Assembly (NCBI GenBank): GCA_030433115.1
Contig: JAUILH010000017.1
Location: 1 to 43,824 of the forward strand
DNA from: Bacteroidia bacterium
GTDB lineage: Bacteria; Bacteroidota; Bacteroidia; Flavobacteriales_D; JAUILH01
Reading direction: 5' to 3'
Length of the DNA stretch: 43,824 nucleotides
Part shown: positions 1 to 8,882 of the stretch, piece after piece
How the letters are laid out: each line of letters starts with the position of its first letter
How positions within the stretch are numbered: the first letter of the stretch is position 1
Notes under the pieces: generated by a model
Database searches by the model: none
Told to the model about the DNA's origin: nothing
The model's input: the letters and a program-made list of their open reading frames with translations, nothing else
Program-made: the position numbers and the translations under genes

Positions 1-3000
1 GCCCTACAGCGGCATTCAATTTTCCACAACCCTGGTGTCTCGCCAATGCCATTGCATTCACAGATGCCAGTAATGGAAATGGAGGCACCATCAATCAATG
101 GGCCTGGGATTTTGGAGACGGAAATACATCTACAAATCAAAATCCTAACCACACCTACGGGACAGCTGGTCCGCACAATGTGTCTTTAACTGTTACAACT
201 GCAAATGGCTGTTCTAACACCTTAGTGCAAGCAGTGACTTTAGAACCAGATCCTACACCGGATTTTGTGTTTAATGCTGGATGCCCTGGACAACCATCTT
301 CTTTTACAGATGCTTCAGTAGCCGGTGGTACTGCCACAATCAATCAGTGGGCCTGGGATTTTGGCGATGGAAATACCTCTACGCAACAGAATCCAAATAA
401 CAGCTATGCGGCAGCAGGAAATTACAACGTGACTTTAACTGTGACATCTTCTACAGGATGTGTAAACACTGTGGTCATTCCAGTCGTGGTGCCTTCCGGA
501 CCGACGGTTGATTTTACTTACAGCCCAACTTGCGATGGTCAGGCAATGACATTCACAGATGCTACTGTTGTTCCCGGTGGAAGTATAACTGCCTGGGCAT
601 GGGATTACGGTGATGGAAACACTGGAACTGGAAATCCAGCGAACCACACATATGGAGCAGCAGGAAACTACAACGTGACTTTGACCGCAACCACAAACGC
701 AGGATGTACAGGGTCTGTTACACTTCCTGTAACAGTGAATCCTAATCCAATCGCAGATTTCACTTTCCCTAACCCGTTTTGTGCAGCTGATCCACTTCCA
801 TTTACGGATGCCAGCAATGGCAACGGTGGAACTATCAACCAATGGGATTGGGACTTTGGTGACGGAGGAACAGATAATACTCAGAATCCAACTCACAACT
901 ACGGTGGAGCTTTAGGGCCATTCAATGTGACATTAACTGTGACAACCACTGATGGATGTACAGGGAATGCGACCTATCCAGTTACTTTGGAGCCCGCACC
1001 AACACCAGATTTCACTTTCAACCCTGATTGCCCCGGATTTGCCACTACTTTTAATGACGCGTCTGTAGCAGGAGGAACGGCTACTATCAATTCATGGACC
1101 TGGGATTTCGGTGATGGAAATACTTCCACTCAACAAAATCCATCAAATATTTATACGAATCCTGGAACCTATAATGTTCAATTAGATATTGTGTCTTCTA
1201 CAGGATGTTCAAACACAATCACGCTTCCGGTTAACGTGCCTTATGAACCGATTGCTGAAATTGATATGCAGAATGTGTGTGATGGCGTAGTAGGGACCTT
1301 TAATGATGTGTCTACAGTTAATGGTGGAACTGTTGTTTCCTGGGGATGGGATATGACGACTGATGGCACAGTAGACTACACAACTCAAACTGTAAATCAT
1401 TCATATGGAGCCAGTACTTATACAGTGACTTTAACCGTTACCAGTGATCAAGGCTGTGTGGATGACACGGCTATGTCGGTGACCATCTTCCCGAACCCAA
1501 TTGCGAATTTCTCACCAACAACAGTATGTGAAGGCTACCCAACAGTGATGAATGACCTGACCAATGCGAATGGTGGTGTTTTGGACACCTGGAACTGGGA
1601 TATCGGTGATGATGGGACAGTTGAGTACAACACTTTGAATCCAACGCATAGTTTTCCAGCTGCTGGAACCTACAATGTAGAGTTAATGGTAAATACGGTA
1701 AACGGTTGTGCCGATTCAATTGTATTGCCAGTTACGGTGGACCCAACACCGGTTCCTGATTTTACTTTTGTTGTGGCATGTCCTACTTTGTCGACCACTT
1801 TTACTGATGCTTCTGCAATTGGTGGTGGCGCAACAATTACAAACTATGCCTGGGACTTTGGTGATGGAAATACATCCACTGCCCAAAATCCAAGTAATGC
1901 ATACGCGGGGCCCGGCACCTACAATGTGCAGTTAGTTGTAACTGGTTCTTCAGGATGCATGGATTCGATAACTTATCAGGTGATCATACCGGAAATTCCT
2001 GTTGCTTCTTTCACCTTAGCCAACGTTTGTGACGGTGTTGCTGGTAATTTCAATGATGCATCCGTTGTTGGAGGAGGAGCCACTATAACGAACTGGGATT
2101 GGGATATGGAAAATGATGGTAACGTGGATTACACTACTCAAAATGTTACACATACTTATCCAACTAACAATACCTATGCGGTTCATCTTACAGTAACAAG
2201 TGACCAGGGCTGTGTGGATGATACCATTGCAAACGTGACCATTTATCCTAACCCAACAGCAGATTTCACTGCCTTGGCGGTTTGCGATGATGAGGACATG
2301 TCTTTTGCAGATAATTCTAATGGAAATGGAGGAACCATTAACCAATGGAGTTGGGATATGGACGGAGATGGGAATGAGGACTACAATGTTCAGAACCCGG
2401 ATCACTTATTTCCAGGAGATGGTAATTACAATGTTGATTTAACTGTAACCACAACAAATGGTTGTTCAGGCACGATTAATTTACCTGTGACGGTTCATCC
2501 GTTGCCAACAGCTAACTTCAATTTGACCAACATATGTGAAGGACAAAATGCCAACTTCACGGATGCCTCCGTTGTAGGAGCTGGTGCCATTACCGGATGG
2601 GACTGGGATTTTGGAAATGGAAATACATCTACTTTACAGAACCCAACTGAAACCTATGCTACGGAAAATGTATATACTGTGGAATTAATAGCCACAACGG
2701 ATCAGGGTTGTAAAGACACCATAACTCAGACCATTGACGTGTATCCTAACCCAGTGGCTGATTTCAGCCCTCAAGCTGTTTGTTTGAATGTGCCGGTTAA
2801 TTTCATGGATCAATCAACAGTGTCAAATGCCAATACAGTGAACAATATTGTCAACTGGGATTGGGACCTGGGCGATGGCACTACCTATACCGGTGTTCAG
2901 AATCCGCCAACACATATATACAATCCAGCTGGGGCGTATACAATTGATCTTACTGTGACAACAGATCACGGTTGTACGGATAACTTGTCTGTGACACTGG

Positions 3001-4270
3001 ATATTTATGAAAAACCAGTCGCTGATATTTTAACAACAGATAATTGCGTGGATCTTCAGGCAAACTTTACTGATAATTCGAGTGTTGTTGGAGCGGCTAT
3101 TGCAGATTGGGAGTGGGACTTTGGAGACGGAAATACATCATCTGTTCAAAACCCATCACACCAATATGGTTCTGCTGGAACCTATACTGTTCAGTTGATC
3201 GTGACATCAAGCTTTGGATGTGACGATACTGCTACAGTGCAAATTACACAGTTCCCATTGCCTGTAGCTAACTTCACGTATTTGGATGAGTGTGTATACG
3301 ACTCTTTATGTTTTACAAATACATCTAATGTGGCAGCGCCATCTACAATCATCTCACAAGTATGGAGTTTTGGTGACGGTAGTCCATTGAATACAGCGCA
3401 AAACCCTTGTCATTTATATGGTGCAGAAGGGACTTACAATGTGCAATTGATCAGTACATCTGATCAAGGTTGTGCCGATGATACCACCATTACTGTTACT
3501 GTACATCCTCAGCCTAATGTTGATTTCACGGGAACTTCAGTATGTATTAATCAGCCACCGTCTGTATTTACGAATAATTCTAACATAGTCTCCGGTTCTA
3601 TATTACAGTGGAACTGGGATTTTGGAGACGGTTCTTCTCCATCAGCTTTACAAGATCCAACGCATAACTATGGTGCTGCAGGAACATACAATGTGACTTT
3701 GATTGGAATTTCTGACCAGGGTTGTCAGGATACCATTATAAGGTCTGTATCCGTATTTGAGAAACCAATTGCTCAGTTTGGATCTGATGTTACTGAAGGA
3801 TGCGATCCACTGGAAGTTGATTTTATGGACATGTCTACGCACAATGCCAATAACATCACCAATTGGCAGTGGGATTTTGGAAATGGAGCTACCTCCAATC
3901 TTGAAAATCCTGTTGGAATTACTTTTGTTGGATCGGGAACCTTATCGGTTATGAATTATGACGTGTCCTTGATTGTGACAAACGACAATGGTTGTTCAGA
4001 CACAGTTTCCACAACCAGCTACATAACGGTTCACCCAGATCCAGTTGCGGATTTCATGTTTACGCCTGAAGAAACTGATGAGCATAATGCACAAATAGAC
4101 TTCACAAATCTGTCGGTGAATGGTGAGTCGTATTTGTGGGACTTTGGTGATGGTGCTACTTCATTCGATGAAAATCCAGGACATTATTACCAGGATACCG
4201 GTGTGTTTGAAGTCATGTTGGTAGCATACACACAATATGGATGTGCGGATACCGCTTATGGCTATCCTCA
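1..4270 (+). repeat. Array of about 17 PKD-domain repeats (protein-level)
   Basis: Units of roughly 240 bases recur through the gene with recognisable landmarks: a Cys near the first strand, FTDAS, W-x-W-D-F-G-D-G-N-T-S, QNP, a Y-x-V-x-L-x-V strand and a closing G-C. The nucleotide copies are diverged, so this is an old protein repeat and not a recent DNA expansion. The last unit (near 4045-4270) lacks the first Cys. Confidence 0.85.
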
Positions 4271-4571
4271 GATCAACCCAGTACCGGAAATTTATGTGCC
4301 AAACGCATTTACTCCTGATGGAGATGGTGTCAATGATGAATTTAAACCTGTTCTATACGCTTATAATGATGCCCAATACGAATTCTACATTTTCGACAGA
4401 TGGGGTCAAATTATTTTCGAGAGCTTCAGTCCTAATTATGGTTGGGATGGAACATATAAAGGTCAACAGGCCACTGAAAAAACAGATGTATTTGTTTGGA
4501 AAGTGGTGTTAAGACCAAATAATTCAGGTGACACGAAAGAGTATGTTGGGCACGTCACATTGCTCAAGTAA
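1..4571 (+). CDS. Secreted PKD-repeat protein with T9SS type B (gliding motility) C-terminal domain, 5' end missing
   Basis: The reading frame is open from base 3 to the TAA at 4569-4571, so the start lies left of the window; a GTG at 180 is inside a PKD unit and is not a real start. About 17 PKD units follow one another, each about 80 residues, with the core W-x-W-D-F-G-D-G and usually one Cys near the start and one in a final G-C. The last 90 or so residues form a CHU_C/type B sorting domain (VPNAFTPDGDGVND, then FDRWGQ, then YVGHVTLLK). PKD arrays are beta-sandwich stalks of surface or secreted proteins; the C-terminal domain is the usual T9SS signal. Inferred role: cell-surface or extracellular scaffold or adhesin; ligand unknown. 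The downstream gene is a paralogue whose PKD order matches this one. Some units carry acidic D-x-x-x-D-G loops in place of the FGDG turn. Confidence 0.9.
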   Translation, partial: PTAAFNFPQPWCLANAIAFTDASNGNGGTINQWAWDFGDGNTSTNQNPNHTYGTAGPHNVSLTVTTANGCSNTLVQAVTLEPDPTPDFVFNAGCPGQPSSFTDASVAGGTATINQWAWDFGDGNTSTQQNPNNSYAAAGNYNVTLTVTSSTGCVNTVVIPVVVPSGPTVDFTYSPTCDGQAMTFTDATVVPGGSITAWAWDYGDGNTGTGNPANHTYGAAGNYNVTLTATTNAGCTGSVTLPVTVNPNPIADFTFPNPFCAADPLPFTDASNGNGGTINQWDWDFGDGGTDNTQNPTHNYGGALGPFNVTLTVTTTDGCTGNATYPVTLEPAPTPDFTFNPDCPGFATTFNDASVAGGTATINSWTWDFGDGNTSTQQNPSNIYTNPGTYNVQLDIVSSTGCSNTITLPVNVPYEPIAEIDMQNVCDGVVGTFNDVSTVNGGTVVSWGWDMTTDGTVDYTTQTVNHSYGASTYTVTLTVTSDQGCVDDTAMSVTIFPNPIANFSPTTVCEGYPTVMNDLTNANGGVLDTWNWDIGDDGTVEYNTLNPTHSFPAAGTYNVELMVNTVNGCADSIVLPVTVDPTPVPDFTFVVACPTLSTTFTDASAIGGGATITNYAWDFGDGNTSTAQNPSNAYAGPGTYNVQLVVTGSSGCMDSITYQVIIPEIPVASFTLANVCDGVAGNFNDASVVGGGATITNWDWDMENDGNVDYTTQNVTHTYPTNNTYAVHLTVTSDQGCVDDTIANVTIYPNPTADFTALAVCDDEDMSFADNSNGNGGTINQWSWDMDGDGNEDYNVQNPDHLFPGDGNYNVDLTVTTTNGCSGTINLPVTVHPLPTANFNLTNICEGQNANFTDASVVGAGAITGWDWDFGNGNTSTLQNPTETYATENVYTVELIATTDQGCKDTITQTIDVYPNPVADFSPQAVCLNVPVNFMDQSTVSNANTVNNIVNWDWDLGDGTTYTGVQNPPTHIYNPAGAYTIDLTVTTDHGCTDNLSVTLDIYEKPVADILTTDNCVDLQANFTDNSSVVGAAIADWEWDFGDGNTSSVQNPSHQYGSAGTYTVQLIVTSSFGCDDTATVQITQFPLPVANFTYLDECVYDSLCFTNTSNVAAPSTIISQVWSFGDGSPLNTAQNPCHLYGAEGTYNVQLISTSDQGCADDTTITVTVHPQPNVDFTGTSVCINQPPSVFTNNSNIVSGSILQWNWDFGDGSSPSALQDPTHNYGAAGTYNVTLIGISDQGCQDTIIRSVSVFEKPIAQFGSDVTEGCDPLEVDFMDMSTHNANNITNWQWDFGNGATSNLENPVGITFVGSGTLSVMNYDVSLIVTNDNGCSDTVSTTSYITVHPDPVADFMFTPEETDEHNAQIDFTNLSVNGESYLWDFGDGATSFDENPGHYYQDTGVFEVMLVAYTQYGCADTAYGYPQINPVPEIYVPNAFTPDGDGVNDEFKPVLYAYNDAQYEFYIFDRWGQIIFESFSPNYGWDGTYKGQQATEKTDVFVWKVVLRPNNSGDTKEYVGHVTLLK

Positions 4572-4595
4572 CCAAATTGTTAAATTTCAGATAAG

Positions 4596-4630
4596 AAAGG
4601 TCGGTATGTGTTATGCATACCGACTTTTTT
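4596..4630 (+). terminator. Rho-independent terminator after first PKD gene
   Basis: A perfect 9-bp stem GTCGGTATG/CATACCGAC (4600-4608 and 4616-4624) closes a 7-base loop, is extended by A-T pairs, and is followed by a T-run starting at 4625. It lies 25 bases after the stop codon of the first PKD gene. Confidence 0.85.
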
Positions 4631-4719
4631 ATTGTTTTTCATTAAAAGTTTGTTTTTTTTGTTGATAAGTTGGCAACCTCATTGAAAACCAGCCGTCTTA
4701 CATACAAATACCTACGAAA

Positions 4720-7700
4720 ATGAATTTGAACAAAGCCACACTAATATGTCTTCTCTCCGCACTCTTCATGTTTGCAGGTCAAAAGAAGGCAGAAGCATGT
4801 CACGCCATTGCATTGGTCAATTTTACTCAACAAACGATTGGTGCGACCAGCATTTTTGTTAACGCAGCTTCCGACAGTCCAACATGTGGATGTGATGTTT
4901 ACTGGTTAGATTGTGAAGTACGTTGTTTAAATGAACCATTTGATGCGGCACCGTTTGCACCAGGGTTTCATGGTCCACTTGCTACATATCCTTATTTCCA
5001 ATCTGCGGATATGACCAAGAATAACTGTGTAGTGCAGAACTATCCGGGAATTACCATTCCTTTTGCCAACCTCTGTCCGGGTATGACATATCAATACAGA
5101 ATGAGAGAAAATCACCACGGTCAGGTAGGTCCTTGGTGTGCTGTGCAGACATTCACGGTTCCTGGAGCAACCCAACCAATTGTAGCTGGAGCAAATGCTT
5201 CTCAAACTACTATCTGTGCTGGTGATTGTGTTAATTTAACATCCAGTGTTGTGCAGGGATGTGGATTGGCAGCTGCCTATAACTGGGATAATGGTTTAGG
5301 TGCTGGGCAGAATCAAAACGTATGTCCTAACGTAACTACAACCTATACTGTTACTATCGATGAGCAGTGCAGTGGATTTCAAGATCAGGCGTCTGTTACA
5401 GTAAATGTTGTTCCTCCACCAGTTGTTGGTGTTGCGAACATTTCTGCGACAAATATCTGTGCTGGTACGCCAATTACTGTGGATGTAGCTGGTCAGCAAG
5501 GAACTATTCAATGGCAATCCGCCCCCGGAGCAGGAGGTCCGTGGACCAATATTGCCGGAGAGACGAATCCAACATATACCGATCCAAACCCTCAGGCCAG
5601 CACATGTTATCGGGCCGAAATAACGGGATGTGCCCCGCCCCCGGCAGGTATTCAACAGCTCTATTCAAATGTAGTCTGTGTGACAGTCGATCCGGCACCA
5701 ACGGCAGATTTTACATATGTACCAGCCTGTCCTGGCACAAATACCACTTTTACTGATAATAGCAATGGAAACGGAAACGCAATTACCAATTGGGATTGGG
5801 ATTTTGATGGCGACGGAAACATTGATGATACCAATCAAAACCCAAGCGTTATGCTCCCTGGAGCTGGTCCATGGAATGTGACATTAACGGTAACTATTGG
5901 TACTGGTTGTACACACACTGTGACTCTCCCTGTAAATCCAGCGCCTGGACCTACGGCTAACTTTAACTATGTACCAGGTTGTCCGGGTGCCCCAACTAAC
6001 TTTACTGACGCGACTGCCGTTGGCGGTGGTGCAGTGATTACTGGCTATGACTGGGATTTCGATGGAGATGGAAACACAGATGCAACTACCGCGAACCCCA
6101 ACTATTCATTCCCCACTTCAGGAAATCATAATGTAACGCTTACAGTTACTACCAATGGAGGGTGTTCAAATACAATCACTTTGCCTGTTACCATTCCGGA
6201 ATTGCCGGTGGCGTCATTCACCATGCAAAACGTATGTGATGGTGTTGTAGGAAACTTTAATGATGCCAGTGTTGTTGGTGGTGGTGCAGCCATAACCAAC
6301 TGGGATTGGGATATGGACAATGATGGTAATGTGGATTACACGACTCAAAATGTAGCCCACACTTACCCAACAAATAATACTTATACGGTACAATTGACCG
6401 TGACAAGTGATGCAGGTTGTGTTGATGACACCATTCAAAATGTTCAGATTTATCCAAACCCGGTTGCTGACTTTACAAGTAATGTAGTGTGTGCTGGATT
6501 GGCTACGGATTTTACAGATCAAACCAATACCAATGGAGCCACAATGGGAACCTGGGATTGGGATATGGACGGAGATGGAAACCCTGACGTTACAGGAGCT
6601 AATCCTTCCTACACTTTCCCGGCTGCTGGAAACTACAACGTTACCTTGGTGCCAACCACCACTAACGGATGTACTCATTCTGTTACATTACCTGTTACCG
6701 TGGAGGCTCAGCCAACTGCCGATTTCAACTTTGTCAATGCATGTGATGGTCAGGCTATCAATTATACAGATGCATCTGCACCAAACGGAAGCATGATTAC
6801 AACTTGGGAATGGGATTTCGATGGTGATGGTAACATTGATGATATGACCGCCAATCCATCAAACACATTTCCATCAGAGAATGTATACAATACTGTATTG
6901 ATCATCACCTCAGCTACTGGCTGTAAAGACACCATTGACTATAACGTGAATGTGTATCCTAATCCGGTCGCAGATTTTACACCTCAATCAGTATGTTTAA
7001 ATGTACCTGTGAATTTCGCAGATGCTTCAACTGTGTCAAATACCAACACAGCGAATAATATTACCGGATGGGCTTGGGATTATGATGGAAACCCTGGCAC
7101 AGATAATACCAATCAAAATCCTCCAACTCAGACATACACGGTTGCGGGTCAGTATAACATTTCGTTAACCGTTACCACGGATAATGGATGTACCAACACC
7201 TTAACTGTGCCTATTGATATTTTTGATAAACCAGTTGCAGATTTTAGTTTCACGGATGACTGTGTAAATTTAGCTGCTAATTTCAATGACCTTACAGTTG
7301 TTGGTGGCGGAGGCGTAATCAATGACTGGTCTTGGGATTTTGATGGCGATGGCGTAGAAGACGATAACGTTGCCAACCCGTCGTATAATTATCCTAACGC
7401 TGGCACCTATAATGTTACTTTAATAGCTGGTTCTGGAAGCGGATGCTCTGACACAGTTACTCACACAATTACAAGATACCCAATGCCAACGGCCATCTTT
7501 TCTGTGGCAGATGAGTGTGTCTATGATTCAGTGTGCTACAATGACATGAGTGTTGTGCAAGCTCCAGACGTGATCAACTCTCATATTTGGACCTTTGGTG
7601 ATGGTTCACCATTAAATGCCGCTCAAAGCCCTTGTCATAAATTCAGTACTGAAGGACAATACAATACCTGTTTGATTGTTACTTCAAATAACGGTTGTGT

Positions 7701-8796
7701 TGATGATACATGTGTCAATGTTACTGTTCATCCTAAGCCAAGTGTGAGCTTTACGGCAAGTTCAGTATGTGAAAACGAACCACCAACCGTGTTTACAAAC
7801 ACATCCAACATTAGTTCTGGGGTGATTTCACAGTGGAACTGGACATTTGAAGCTGGTGGAGTACCTTCCTCGCTTGAAAATCCGACTTACCAGTACGGTG
7901 CCGCAGGAACGCACAATCCGGTATTAATTGGAATCAGTGATTTTGGATGTAGTGACACAGCGACGATTCCAGTGGATGTTTATGCTGTTCCTGTTCCTAT
8001 TGTAAGTGCGGATGTGACAGAAGGTTGCCCTGACTTGTGTGTTCAATTTGGAGCTGACCAGTCCGTGTCCAATGCAGGAGCCATTACTGCCTGGGAATGG
8101 AATCTTGGAAACGGCAATACTGCTGCAATCAATAATCCAACCACTTGTTATGGAAATTTGAGCAACCTTACTGATGCACAGTACTCAGTACAATTAATCG
8201 TAACAAATAACCTGGGTTGTTCGGACACGGTATTGATGAATAATTTCATTACGGTTCACCCAAATCCAATCGCAGATTTTACGGCTACACCGCCTACAAC
8301 CAATGAGTATGATGCAAACATTGCTTTCACGAACTCATCACTTGGAGCTGATTCTTACTTCTGGAATTTTGGTGATATGGCAACATCAGCCGAAACTGAT
8401 CCTGAGCATTGGTACAACGACATTGGAGACTATGATGTATGGTTGTATGCCTATACACAGTTCGGTTGTGTGGATTCAACTAACATGATTATTCCAATTA
8501 CACCTGTGCCATCTGTATATGTGCCAAACGCCTTTACTCCGGACGCTGATGGTGTTAACGATATGTTTACTCCAGTGCTCTATGGATGGGAAAATGCAGA
8601 ATATGAATTCTATGTATTTGACAGATGGGGTCAAATCGTATTTGAATCATTCTCTCCGGGAGAAGGATGGGATGGCGGAATTAACGGTATCCAGGTAGAT
8701 TCTAAAACGGATGTATTCGTTTGGAAACTCATCCTTAGAAGCGGAGACTCAGGAGACAAAAAAGAGTACGTGGGTCATGTGACCCTTCTCAGATAG
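4720..8796 (+). CDS. Secreted PKD-repeat protein with T9SS type B C-terminal domain
   Basis: This 1358-residue protein starts with a Sec signal peptide (hydrophobic core LICLLSALFMFAG, Ala-x-Ala type end near residue 26). Residues about 27-320 are Cys-rich and Ig/fibronectin-like (W-x-x-Y-x-x and T-T-T-Y-T-V-T-I strands) and have no equal in the visible part of the upstream gene. Eleven PKD units follow to about residue 1265, then a CHU_C/type B sorting domain (VPNAFTPDADGVND, FDRWGQ, YVGHVTLLR). Many units contain D-F-D-G-D-G-N-x-D-D loops resembling dockerin/TSP3 calcium loops. The last ten or so PKD units and the tail match the upstream gene unit by unit, so the pair arose by tandem duplication. 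Inferred role: secreted or surface-attached scaffold or adhesin; the partner is unknown. Confidence 0.92.
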   Translation: MNLNKATLICLLSALFMFAGQKKAEACHAIALVNFTQQTIGATSIFVNAASDSPTCGCDVYWLDCEVRCLNEPFDAAPFAPGFHGPLATYPYFQSADMTKNNCVVQNYPGITIPFANLCPGMTYQYRMRENHHGQVGPWCAVQTFTVPGATQPIVAGANASQTTICAGDCVNLTSSVVQGCGLAAAYNWDNGLGAGQNQNVCPNVTTTYTVTIDEQCSGFQDQASVTVNVVPPPVVGVANISATNICAGTPITVDVAGQQGTIQWQSAPGAGGPWTNIAGETNPTYTDPNPQASTCYRAEITGCAPPPAGIQQLYSNVVCVTVDPAPTADFTYVPACPGTNTTFTDNSNGNGNAITNWDWDFDGDGNIDDTNQNPSVMLPGAGPWNVTLTVTIGTGCTHTVTLPVNPAPGPTANFNYVPGCPGAPTNFTDATAVGGGAVITGYDWDFDGDGNTDATTANPNYSFPTSGNHNVTLTVTTNGGCSNTITLPVTIPELPVASFTMQNVCDGVVGNFNDASVVGGGAAITNWDWDMDNDGNVDYTTQNVAHTYPTNNTYTVQLTVTSDAGCVDDTIQNVQIYPNPVADFTSNVVCAGLATDFTDQTNTNGATMGTWDWDMDGDGNPDVTGANPSYTFPAAGNYNVTLVPTTTNGCTHSVTLPVTVEAQPTADFNFVNACDGQAINYTDASAPNGSMITTWEWDFDGDGNIDDMTANPSNTFPSENVYNTVLIITSATGCKDTIDYNVNVYPNPVADFTPQSVCLNVPVNFADASTVSNTNTANNITGWAWDYDGNPGTDNTNQNPPTQTYTVAGQYNISLTVTTDNGCTNTLTVPIDIFDKPVADFSFTDDCVNLAANFNDLTVVGGGGVINDWSWDFDGDGVEDDNVANPSYNYPNAGTYNVTLIAGSGSGCSDTVTHTITRYPMPTAIFSVADECVYDSVCYNDMSVVQAPDVINSHIWTFGDGSPLNAAQSPCHKFSTEGQYNTCLIVTSNNGCVDDTCVNVTVHPKPSVSFTASSVCENEPPTVFTNTSNISSGVISQWNWTFEAGGVPSSLENPTYQYGAAGTHNPVLIGISDFGCSDTATIPVDVYAVPVPIVSADVTEGCPDLCVQFGADQSVSNAGAITAWEWNLGNGNTAAINNPTTCYGNLSNLTDAQYSVQLIVTNNLGCSDTVLMNNFITVHPNPIADFTATPPTTNEYDANIAFTNSSLGADSYFWNFGDMATSAETDPEHWYNDIGDYDVWLYAYTQFGCVDSTNMIIPITPVPSVYVPNAFTPDADGVNDMFTPVLYGWENAEYEFYVFDRWGQIVFESFSPGEGWDGGINGIQVDSKTDVFVWKLILRSGDSGDKKEYVGHVTLLR
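5690..8500 (+). repeat. Array of 11 PKD-domain repeats (protein-level)
   Basis: Eleven units of about 250 bases each begin with F-x-(x)-x-x-C and end in G-C-x-x-T. The units with C-V-Y-D-S (near 7510) and T-E-G-C (near 8020) carry an additional Cys pair. Confidence 0.85.
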
Positions 8797-8815
8797 ATTT
8801 TTTAAGCTAAGTTTT

Positions 8816-8852
8816 GAAAGCGCGGTGCCATATGGTATCGCGCTTTCTTTTT
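8816..8852 (+). terminator. Rho-independent terminator after second PKD gene
   Basis: A stem of about 14 pairs with two G-T wobbles (arms GAAAGCGCGGTGCC and GGTATCGCGCTTTC, four-base loop) is followed by TTTTT. It lies 20 bases after the PKD stop codon and separates that gene from acs. Confidence 0.88.
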
Positions 8853-8882
8853 ATATTAGAAGGGAAATTATAATTGACCTCT

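Noticed and set aside
435..896. Long minus-strand ORF opposite the PKD repeats, and many similar ones opposite the SprB repeats
   Set aside because: They are shadows of repetitive coding sequence: low-complexity, rich in Ser/Cys/Ile/His, and without known motifs.
8874..8882. TTG start nine bases before the acs ATG
   Set aside because: ATG at 8883 is in frame and begins the usual ACS N-terminus; nothing favours TTG.
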